A stretch of 64,000 nt of DNA, taken from assembly GCA_013350335.1 (NCBI GenBank), contig CM023541.1:38990739-39054738 (forward strand). Reading direction: 5' to 3'. Source of the DNA: Chimonanthus salicifolius (lineage: Eukaryota > Streptophyta > Magnoliopsida > Laurales > Calycanthaceae). Below the pieces are notes generated by a model that was not told the DNA's origin, made no database searches, and worked only from the letters and a program-made list of their open reading frames with translations. How positions within the stretch are numbered: position 1 is the first letter of the stretch; the number at the start of each line of letters is the position of its first letter. Below are positions 25,301-37,300 of the stretch, in pieces. The translations under genes were made by a program, and so were the position numbers.

Positions 25301-28300
25301 TACTTCCCAGGTGCGCCTAGCGCCACATGGCGAATTTCTCTGTCACGCCCCGCCTTCCAACACCTGGACGGGCGTGATCTGACTGTACAAAAATAAATCA
25401 CCTGCTGCCCTAAACGGGTCTTACATAAAAATCTGTGGCTAAATTCAAAATAAACATAATTACATTCACAAGCCACAAAGATTTCTCAAGTCCACAACCT
25501 GCTTGAAGACATAACATCTCATTTGAGCTTCCAAATAACTTAAAGGGATAAATATCTCTCACATAAGGATTTTTAAACGCATCACTTACTCACATTCCCA
25601 TAACAATCACAATAAAGCGTTCTCAAAATTAATCCATACTTGAATTCATTAACCAAGTTTCCACAAATTAAAAATAAAAGAATAAACAACTTTCTCAAAG
25701 TCTCAAATTAAATAAACAACCAACTTAAAATCTAAATAATAACTTCTACACTAACTAAGCGTTTCTACAAATTCTTCATCGACTCCTCGCCTTCTAAGCT
25801 CAATTGTGATTATCGTTCAGACTCAAGTCCAAGGGATTGCCTGCAATGTAAGGGATGAGCTCCATGCCCAGTGAAGAAAACAATAACACAAACATAACAT
25901 ATGATACCCCTACTTCCTCAATGATATTTCAAATAAACAAGAATAACAATTTATTTCATGCTCATGCCTTTGCAAAATGTAATGCTCAATGCCAAAATGC
26001 TATCTTCCAACCTATTGTTACAATTACTGATATTTGGTGGTCTTCCCGACGAATCAAGGATAACACAAGATCGCCTTAATGGCCTTCCCACATAAAGTGA
26101 GGATAACACAACCTACCACCAAATAACAGCCCTCATGACTTGTCACGGATATCACATCTCATCTACCATAATGGTCTTCCCACTTAAAGTGAGGCTAACA
26201 ATACTACCACCGTCGTGGTCTTCGTGACAATCATGGATCGCACCCTCATACCCAATGCTATGAATATGAGAATGCTATGATCAATAGATATACTCAATCA
26301 TTTATAATATGCTCGTAAAATCATGAATCTCAGTCTAAACAGACTGTAACATATCCAACATGTCATTTACCATAACATGCATATAATTTGATTATAACAT
26401 GCAGTAATCCAAGCATCATAATAGTAGGATAATATAAATCAACATTCAAACATGCCAAATCAAGATTAAAATTCAACAATATCATACAAATAATCATCAA
26501 TCTACGAATATAAAATTATTGGATCTTTCAATAACATTAATGGTTAGATTCCATTATCCGGGCGAACTGAGTCTCCTCACGGCCAATAGAATGTTTAGTC
26601 AAGATCTCCCTTACACTACTGTGCGTGAGCACCAGATCACAACCATTATTAACATACACCCAGTCTATTCTAGATCCAACAATTATATTCATAACATACA
26701 AAACAATGCATAATTTTCATTGCACAAGCACAAATAGAAGATTATATGAATACATGGTATGTAGTGAATTGTTCCCCTCACCTAGAATTTTGTGAAGTAT
26801 GAGTGATGAATTCAAACGCTCTCCAACTCGTGGTCAGGTAGTAAGAATTTCGGGGTGTGCTGCACATCATTTATTTGAAGGTTCCAAGAACAATTAATTA
26901 GATGTCTAGGGAAACTTACATTAATAAAAAATGAAGTAGGTTGCTGCCCCAACCATAGCCTACGGTCAATCCTAAAGTCCAAGGTTAAAGGTGAAGGTTA
27001 AGTCCACATACCACATGTCTTGACCATGCCCAAACCAACTTGGTACTCACTAGACAATGGAAACCTTGCCTAACTACTAAGTAACTACTCTTTTAAGTTA
27101 CTGAAAATCGTTGCCATAACGGAAAATATTAAACCATTGTATCAACCGATTTTGAATCTTAACCCAATTTAATGAGGTGGACTCAAACAAAAGAATGAAG
27201 TATCAAATAACTAAGCTAATATACTTTGAAACTGGTTTCCTTCTTTAAAGTCTAGAAATTTGGTTGGATAAAACAATGGAAACTTGACAATTTCTCTTAA
27301 TTAATTACCCTATGATCTAGTTGGAAAACAGAGGAAGAAAAGTAAATAATGAGAGTTTAGATAAAATAAAATGATTGCTTTTCTCATGGACAGCGTGGAT
27401 GGTTCTCTTCTTTGTAATCATGGATTAAAAAAAAAATCAAATCAGAATTTTATGAAGAATCAGTTTGAATGGTACAAGTTGTTGTCCAAAGGATTAATAC
27501 AAAGACCTCGTAAGTTTACCATAAAAAGCTTCAATCAAATCAAAAAGGATGAATATCAAATACTTTAAATCCCTTAACAAAATTAAATTGTGTTTTCTCC
27601 AAATAAATTTATCAATTTAAACTAACAATTAAATTAAACTACGATAATTTTCTAAATTAATTTTACCCATCACATCTGACCTGTTACCCTGGGTCGGGTC
27701 ATTACATTCTCTCCCTGTGTTGGGATGCCTAGCCTCAGGTTGGGCCCACTTCGGGGCGGGGTACTACAAGTCATTTACCGAAACGGGTCAGTTCAATTTG
27801 GGTCGGGTCAAATTTTGCCAGGTATAGTGCCAAGGCATATAATGTAGCAAGCTATGAAACAAGATATGTTTGTACCGACGAAAACTAGTGTAAAGACGAT
27901 ATTTGGGGAGACAAGGAAGTTCCCAGAAGTTGGACTTCATCAAGGATGAACTTTAAGTCCTTATTATTTGTTTTAGTTATTTGTTTTAGTTATGTATTAC
28001 CTAACACTTGAATAGAAGACAATATTGTGGTGTATGCGATTTGCATATGAGACAGTTTTTTTCTTTTGAGCAGTAACAAATAGAATAAATTGTATTAATG
28101 AAATAGAGAATGTACATGGGCGGCATCATTGGGTCTAAAAGTCTTAAGCCCAAAGAATGTTTCGAAAGAAAAATAAAAATAAAGTACATCACTCCTCATA
28201 TCAACAATACATCACGTAAACATGTTGACGAAATTCTCCCACCTAGAGGACTTTCAAAGGTGGAAAACACCGGTAGTACTGGAGTCCACCCCGTTCTTAG

Positions 28301-31300
28301 CAAAGAAATTGACTTCTCTGTTAGCTAATTTCCGTACCGCAGCAAAAGAAACCTCTTCATCCGAACAAAGTGCCCTAATTTCCCTTACTATTGTTATCAT
28401 TTTCCAGGGGGGGTCTTTCATCCCCGATGCCCACTTAGTCATGTTTGTAGAGTCCCCTTCAATAATTGGTTTCCCCCCTCCCAAAGAAGACCATATGGAC
28501 AAGTCTTTCCTAATACTGATAAGTTTTACCTCGTTTGAATCCCTCCTACCTATTTACTCGGAAAAAACTATGGGTGTTCCACCGTTGCAGTCACAAAGCA
28601 CTCCTCCAATACCTGTAGGACCCGGTTTCCCCTTTGTCTCCCAATCAACATTGAATTTGTGTTTATTTGGTTGCAAGGGGCACCAAGTAACATGGATACT
28701 AGGTTTTCGTGGCCCTCTGTCTAGGCAACCCTCCCAAAAGGTGTAGAAGTCTGCTATTTTGCAGCCCCTGAATTCTACCCCAGATACAAGCCATGTGCAG
28801 AGGTTCCACTTAGCTTTTTGAATAAGATCATTTTCCTCCGACTCCTTGCTCTCAAAAATCCTGGAATTTCTTTCCTTCCACACTATCCGTAGAACAGTTG
28901 TTGGAACAGTGTTTGCTTTAGGTAGAGTGTTGTGGGACCCACTTCAAGACACGTAAGGTGTTGTGGGACCCACTTCATGATACGGTTGACCGGAATCACT
29001 TATTTGGAAAAGTCAACTTAGTTTATTTAATTAATTGTATGATTTATTGTAATTGATCATTCTTTTATATTTTCCATATTCGCCACCTAGATTGGCTCCT
29101 TGTTTATTATTTATACATGTAACTCTCTTACAAATGATACATCAATATAGAGAATTTCTTCTCCATTCTCCTCCTTCTCTTTTCTTCAGTTTATTATTCT
29201 ACACTGACACCTTCAAAGACATATTCCCTAGGTTATATAGGATAGCTAGCTATAGAAATGCTAAGATTTCGGATTGTTATGTGGTGGAAGAGGGAGTCAC
29301 GAAATGGGTGTAGAGAGTAATAAGGAGAATAATGGAGAATGATTTCTCTTGTATTAATTCACTAGCCATATATATAGAGTACAAAGGATACCTCTCACAC
29401 TATTTGAGGATCCTAATTTCCTAATTAAGAGATTACATATTCAATCTAATCTAATCAACTATAAATGGAAATACATCAAAAAATCCTAATATATCCCCCC
29501 ACCAAACGTACACACACAAACTCAAGTGGGTCTTACTTGAGTTTGAACTTATTCATCTTGACGATCCAAATGATGCCATCTAATGGAGTGAAAGTAGATC
29601 AACGAGAATCTCCAAAAGCTGAGCCCGATCAAAGTAGAAAAACCATAACTGGAACCAGCAGATGTCCCGTAGCAGCAGCATGGACCGAAACAAGTACTGG
29701 AGAAGGAACGGTGGATCCTCAGTTCGAGACAGCAATGCTGCAACTCCACCGTACAGATGTATAGGTCTCCAAAAAATAGTAGGGACAAAGAGGGGTCCTG
29801 TCGGTAGAAAATGTTCCGGTGGCCAGATCTGATTTCGGAAGGTGCTCGCTGCAAAGGGATTAACGTTGGTAGACATGAGAATCCGCTACATAAGTTCGCC
29901 GGGGAGAGAAACTAATCCGAAAAAGATGCCGAAGTCTGGCGAGGAACAACGACGTGGGCATGAACAGTAAAATGGAGAAAAATTTAAACCTCCATTCAAC
30001 AAGACCAAAGAATAGGTCTAAAAGGGTTCCACTGGCATTCAAACTCAAAATCGCGCCATATAGATGTGATGTAGGGCCAAAAACGATTGTAGAGTTGTGG
30101 AATTATTGGTTCAAATCTGAAGAAAGACTACAGATCTAAGGGAACAAACAAAAATGGCCCTATGAACCACCCACAAAATGCAAGGGGAAAAAAGTCTCTG
30201 ACAGGAAGGGAGAGAGGATTTTTTTTATTCAGGCGAGGATATGGGAAGTACAACGGCATAAAGTAGGCCCCACTATTGGTTCTCTTTGTCCTTGGCTTTA
30301 CCTCAACAAAGTTGAGAGGATCCGTCACTCTATTGGTTCATTTGACTTTATGATAGCTTGGATTCCTCAGTCAGCTAACTCAGTTGCTGATGCGATGGCT
30401 AAGCAGGGGTTGTTTTTGGAAACGGAAATTGCTAATTCTTTTATGTAATTGGAGGGGCTGTTTTTTGTTTTCTTTGGTGGGCTTTTGTTTTTAGATTTGT
30501 TGTGTTTTCCTTTTTGCTAACCTTTAAAAAAAAAAAAAGTAGGCCCCACCATTGATGTGGGAAAAGGCACCTACTTGGAATCCAAAGAGGAGAGATGGGC
30601 GACACCAGAGATGGGGATGAAGGTTGTCTTTTGTGGAACAACAACAGAACCTTCAAATAAAATCCAAAAAACAGAACTGGCGGACATCCCAGGCAGCACC
30701 AAGAGAAGATGTAAAAGGGGGGCCCATTGTTGATAGAAAGGGGGCCACCATGTGAGATGGAATCCAAGGCAGGGGCAACAACAGTGGAGTTGGTTTAAAG
30801 GAGATACAAACCAAGAGCCAGCAGATCTTGCAGAAATAGTGGGTTTTGGGTGGAAGAGAAGCAGTGCATAAAACCCAGTCAAATGAGCCCCACTGTTGAC
30901 CGAAACCCTAGGTCAACCTGGGGCGTAGGAAGGTGGGCCAGGGGCGACATTGGTGTTGTCAATCCTAGTAGCAATGGGGCAAGATCCATGCGGATCGAAG
31001 TAAAAAACTTGCCAAATTGCGTTTTGGAGCAGAATTGTCGTTGGTACTTGGAGGACCAAAGCTATAGGCCGAAGGCCTCAGATGGCAGATATAAGTTGAT
31101 GGATTGGTAGCCCTGCCAAAAACGATAGGGGCATGGTAGGGTCCCACCGGCGAAAGTCTCGTCGGAAAAGCAAATGACGGTGGAGAAAGATCTAAACCAT
31201 AGTGCAGGGCGGAAAGACAACAGAAGTTGCAGCGGTTATGAGAGAAAAGAATATCAAGGACAAGAGGGTAGGATTTGAGAGAATGAGATGTTCCTCCCCC

Positions 31301-34300
31301 TGCCGGTGATGAATCTCTCCTCCGGCAGAGGGAGTGAATGAGAGTTTAGTTTAAGGAACTATCAAAAAGAAGGCTAGGAAAAAGAATTGGATCGAGATTA
31401 GAGTACAAAGGATAACCTCTCACACAATTTGAGGATCCTAATTTCCTAATTGAGAGATTAAACAGTCAACCATATATGGAAATGCAATAATAAATCCTAA
31501 TATATCTCAACAATGGGAGGTCGTTTTTAGAAGAAATCGCTGGGATTTTGAACAGGACAGTTGGATGAGCTGAGAACTTCTTTGTTAGGTGATGTCCCAA
31601 TCTTTAGAGAAGAGGATGGCGAATGTATTTGAACCGGTGATTCCTCCGGATTATTTATAATCAAGGCAGGGGTTGACTTACCCTTCAATGGAAATCCAAA
31701 TGAATATTGTCTTGGTCGGTCAGCTTGGTCTTGTGTTAAACCACCGCCCACCACCCCTCTCCCCTCCCCCACCCCAAACCCCCCCAACCCCCCACCCCCC
31801 ACCCAAAGAGTTCAAACATTCGTGTGTTGTGTTCTTGAAAGGAAAATACTTTCCATAATGGAATTATACTAGAGCGGAATGTTAAAAGACAGTGATGATC
31901 TTTCTTGTATTCTTTGTGGAAAGTTGGAGGAGGATGTTGACCACTTATTTGGGAAATGTTCAGTAGTTAGGTCCCTTTGGTATAGGTTTGCTAACCTGAT
32001 GGGATTATCTTGGGTATTGGATAACACTTGTTGGAGTACTTCAAGACTAGGGCCTAGAAGGAAGGTAGTATGGATACTATTCTGGGGCCTATTCTGTGGT
32101 CAATATGGAAGGAAAGGAATCTGAGGATTTCTAGAATAAATTCTTGGAGGTAAATGAGATATTTCAATCGGCTAGGTGGAGGTTTAGTGCTTGGCTTGTG
32201 GCATGCAAGGAGTTTAAGGGATGCAAAATGTTGGATTTCTATAGATCATGGGAGGGTTGTTTGAGTGGCAAAACTAGAAAGGAAGAAATCATGTTGGTCT
32301 AGTCCCCTCCTCTGTATGATTTCTTTAAATTCAATGTCAACGGGGTGGCAAAAGGTAAACTGTGACTAGTAGGGATTGGGGGGGTTTTGCGTGATTCTGT
32401 CCGAGTTTCCTCCTCAGTCTTTTTGGGAGCCAGTGGATATCAGGGATTCAGATGAGGCAAAGATCCTAGGGATTAGAAAATCTTTGTCCTTGTGGGTGAG
32501 TTTTGGCCAGGGAAAGTTAATTATCAAGGGGGAGTCAGCAAATGCAATCAATTGGGCAAGGGGTTGTAAACTCCCTCCTTGGAAACTGGTTACAATAGCA
32601 AGGCAGATTAGGGTATTGTGTTTGGGTAGAGTGGTCTCCTTTGTGCAAGTTAAGAGATCAGCAAACGGCGTGGCAGATTTCCTAGCAAAATGTGACGTGG
32701 AAGGGGAACATGAGGGACCTTTTTTTTCTGTAATTTTTGAGGAATTTGTAGATGGGTGTTTTCATGTTTCCCCTTTATTGAGTTTGAGGTTTGTCCCAAG
32801 GGTAATGACTGGGGACATTTTTTTGTGTATGTGTTTGTCTTAATTGTTTTCCTTGGTGTAAGTCTTTTACACCTGCCTCTTGTAATCTTTTTCCTATATC
32901 AATATATTTTTCTCTGCTATCACTAAAAAATATATATATTATGTCCCTAAGATTAGATCAGAGCTCACAAGAGTTACATTGAACACTAACATTTTGTAGT
33001 CTGAAGATAAATAAGTGAATCAGGGATTCTTTACAAAAAGGACAGTTATTGAACTGTCCGCAGACTAAATTTTAGGACTCCTGAAACAAATATTGACATG
33101 CTTATGGAAAATAATTGTGCATTAAAATATAACTTCTAAAAAAGTTGCCTACATGGATTTGTAAATTAGCATGGAGTGTTCTGGTATCCTTCTTTTATCT
33201 CAGTTTCTGACCTATCATCTTCTCGATAGGTAATGGTTTGGGATGCAACTGCATCGGCTACTCGTTCATCATTTTCGGTGGGAAGAGCTTCTGTCAATGG
33301 TCTACCTGTTGGTATAAAATGTGATGAAGCACTATGTTATATTTCTTCTGGATCCTTGGTTACTGTAATTGATTTGAGAACAATGCGCAAAGTTACCACT
33401 GCAGCCATTCATCCACCTAAGATATATACATTTCAATTGCTACCTTCAAAATCCTTAATTTGCACAGGCGGAGATGACAGGTAATTCTACTTATAGTCTG
33501 ATCTTTTTCATCATTTTTTTGGAAACAATAACAGAATTCTTATTCATATAAAAAATGCATTTGTAGAATTTTTTGCATCATGGTACTGATTGCCTTTATA
33601 CAGCTATTTAATCCGTATTTAGAATATTTAACTCATTATCATTGTCGAGGCCTTTGTCCCATCTATCCGGGATTGGCACTTAAAATGGTTAACTCTAATA
33701 TCAATATCCAAATTACGCCAATATAAATTATTTAAGAAAATGGTTACACTTCCTATTTTTCAGTTTAAAGAGCTTGTTTATAACCAAGTCTTATGCTTAT
33801 TTGGATGCACTTTTCCATTCTCACACCAAGGTACAATGAAACTGGTGAAAAGAATATTATATGAGGAAGTACTTTTTGCCTTGTTGTCCATGGAAGGATT
33901 TCTTCGCACTTAATTTTCTTCTTATGAATTGCTTATATTATCTTTTTTAGTTATCTTTTATAAAGATTTTATTAATGTTTAAAACACATTGAAATTGAGG
34001 GTTCGTTTTAGGGGGCTTCTTTCTCTTTTGTTCTTGATATGTTGTTCTTCACTTGTTAAGTAGGTTCTCTGATGGAGTGTCCATGGGTTCTAATTAACAC
34101 GTTAGGGAAAACCGTTACTAAATGGGCAGGGGGGCCTTTTGTAGGTAGGAGGAGGGTGGTGTGGAGATTGATCCCCATGACAATCATCTGGGCAATTTGG
34201 AAAGAGAGTTACACGAGATTTTTGAAAAGGCTAAATGGAACCTTGTCTGCTAGCTAGCTCTATGTAAGGAATTCATTGGTTGTGCCCCTATCGCTTTCTA

Positions 34301-37300
34301 CCTGTCTTGAGAAGGGTGTTCGAAAGGGGGCAAAAAAGTAAAGAAAACTTACACAAAATGGGTGAAGCCCAAAGAAGGCTTCTACAAGTTTAATATCGAT
34401 GGAGCAGCCACGGGAAAACCTGGGCCGGCAAGGATAGGAGGGATCATTCATGATGACATGGGTAGGGTGCTCTTGATTTTCTCAGAATTGGTAGGGCTAA
34501 TGGAGTCCAATGAGTAGAACTTAGGGAGATTAGGCGAGCCATCCATCTTTGGGCTAGTATTGGGAATGGCAACCTCATCATTCTGTTAATGCAATCGCTT
34601 GGGCTAGTGGAAGGGAGAACTCTCCCTGGAAATTCACCAACACTGTTAGGAACATAAGGAGATTGAGTAAAAATGGGACCATCTGCTTCGTGCATGTCTC
34701 ACGATCAGCGAACGACGTGGCTGATTTCCTATCCAAGGTGGGAGTACAAATATCTCAGCCGGCAGTGGAAGTATTCCCCACCCTTCAATTCTCACAGGGA
34801 AAATGACTTTTAAGGGTTTGCTCATATGGAGCAATTCCCTTCAGTCCATGTGTAACTTGGGTTGTATGGGTAGAGAGATTGTTCTTGTCGTGTAGATAGT
34901 GTATATCTTTTGTTTCTTCCCGCACTCTTTTTGTATTCACTCTTTTGAGGGGCGCTTATAAGTCTCTTATACACTCTCCCTCATACTATTGTATTTTCCC
35001 ATTTAATTAATAAAATATTTTTTTGTCTCTGTTCCAAAAAAAAAAAGGTAGGTTCTCTATGCACAGTGGCGGATATAGAAATTTTATATTGAGTAAGCCA
35101 GGATAAAGTTTATGACTATCAATGAGTCAAGCATAAGCTTGAGAAAGTTCGAATTCAAATGGACTTGGCCTAAAAGCTCAACCAACTTATTCAAAATGTA
35201 AGCCCCACTTGCTTGAGCATAAGTGAATACAATAGAAAGCTTTGATATGAGATAAAATTACGTAAATCCAGGCTCCACAAAATAGTTATTCATGTGTCAA
35301 AATTGATTACTGTTGTTTTAATTAAAATATATCTTATGTTACGAGGGGTGGGAGAGAGAGACTAGAAATAGGGGATCTATTATTTTGTGGATCTCACATG
35401 GACTCTAATTTGGGTCTCATGTTGCATCACTTTGGCTTTATATGATAGCTCCACTATAAAGCTCTATATATTTAAATATAGGTCCACAAAAGATTAATTT
35501 GATGAGATTGGTCAAGCTATATTTTTAAAGGGTGCAAAAATTTAGGGATTAAAAAAAATGATTTGAAAGGATTAAAATATGGGGAGGAGTAAAGATATGA
35601 TTTTATTGATTTAGGAAAAGTAACCTTTTGTAAATTATAGATTCAAGTTTTGATCTTTAAGTGAACCCATAAAGTGCGGCCAAATCAATATAGTTCACGA
35701 CTCATATTGAAGTCTATATGCATGTAGTGGAGAGTCGTGTGTGGGGGAGGGTTGTACCTTTAGGCCGAAGCTCCAAGTCATTGGAGCCATGGAGAGAATG
35801 CAGAAAAACAAGGAAACTGAAGTGAAAGCATTGAGTTGAGAGCCTGAGAATTTATTGGACAAAGAGGGAGGCTACCTGTAAGCCAATGTCAAATTTAGCT
35901 GGTGCCATTTGTTTGGATTGCAAGAATGAGGTCTTGGACAGATGATGATGAGATAAATGACTTAGATGATGATACTAATGAACCAGGTCATGGGCAGTAG
36001 TAAAGTGAGACTGCGCGTGTTCAGTACCTTCAAAAACTTATGCTTTGAGTGAATGAAAATTCCTGTGCCAACTTTATCATTACTGAAATTGAAGAACAAT
36101 GGATTGTGAAACATTTCTAAACCTGAGAATGCTAATTGGAGATGGAAATTTCATATTCAGACCTTGCAATGGCAGTTTTCATAAACACTAAGAAATCTTT
36201 GCCAAGGCTAAAGGGATTACAAATTTTTGGGAGGGGCCATGTGGCCCCTTGGCTTCCTCTAGATCTACCCATGTTTGTGAACGTAGCCTTTATTCTGCTG
36301 TGGCTTGGAAAACTAAAGAAAAGGGGGATATCTGTGCTTTTATTTCAGAAAATTTTAATTTTTCTCTGCCGATTGAAAATTTACTAATAAATTGTAGAAC
36401 TCTCCTTTTTCTCCTTTCTCCATAAAAAGAAAAAAATAGAAGAAAAACCTTCTCCCAAGTCAACCATGCACACGAAACAAGGCATTAGTTGTAACCATAA
36501 TTTGAGAATCCGGCACCAAAAGCATCAAACTTTTCTTGGGAATAGATATTCCAAAAACGCATTTCCAATCCAAATTCATGGTTGTCAAAATACAAAACAA
36601 TACCCTAAAATAACAAATAGCAGTTCAGACATAAAATTAATACCCTCCTCACAACCAAACATTCGAATGTAATTTGATTATCTCAAGACCACTATTCCCA
36701 GTGATAGATTCCTTTAATAGGTACCAAGCCCTCGTATCCTTCTTGGCTTGTTCATTGCCATTTCAATGACTGGTCTAAGGCTCAAGGCTTGGTACCTGTC
36801 AACGACACAGAAACTTTAAACATCAGCAATTCAATTTCATTGTTTCCTGTTTTCTAGTGCAGTGTCAACTGCAAGACATTTCACACCGAAAGGGCCTACT
36901 TGTTTATTGTCTGAGGCATCTTTTTTTTAGTACAAATGTTCACATCTTCACATGCATCAATTTTACCTCCCCTAATAAACCATACCTCCTGCCTAAATTC
37001 AAGCTGAAGGCAATGATGTCTGTGAACACACATACAATAGGTATAGACCATTTACACTCCCACAAGGAAAAATATATGTACACATGATTTTGTATGTATT
37101 TGAGCTATAGGAATTGAGGGAAAGAGACAGTCAGGAAAAGGCCCTAGAATAAAAGTCATCACCACCCACCATAGAATATGTACAGACTACAGACCATTTA
37201 CACTCCCACAAGGAAAAATATATGTACACACGATTTTGTATGTATTTGCGCTATAGGAATCGAGGGAAAGAGGGGGTCAAAAAAAGGCCCTAGAATAAAA

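Larger units (their letters stand above)
24855..27826. mobile_element. hAT MITE (GGGTC-rich type) with perfect 8-bp TSD, carrying a nested TRIM
   Basis: Flanks are GTGCCAAG (24847-24854 and 27827-27834). The ends are TAGGCCTAACAATGGGTC and, reverse-complemented, TATACCTGGCAAAATTTG. Without the insertion at 25126-27768 it would be about 330 bp, rich in GGGTCGGGT-like words as in common plant hAT MITEs. Removing it with one TSD copy restores the LINE reading YDRVPR. Confidence 0.85.

Noticed and set aside
28222..28746. 174-residue plus-strand frame
   Set aside because: It is the shadow of the antisense L1 RNase H domain, which gives the recognisable motifs on the minus strand.
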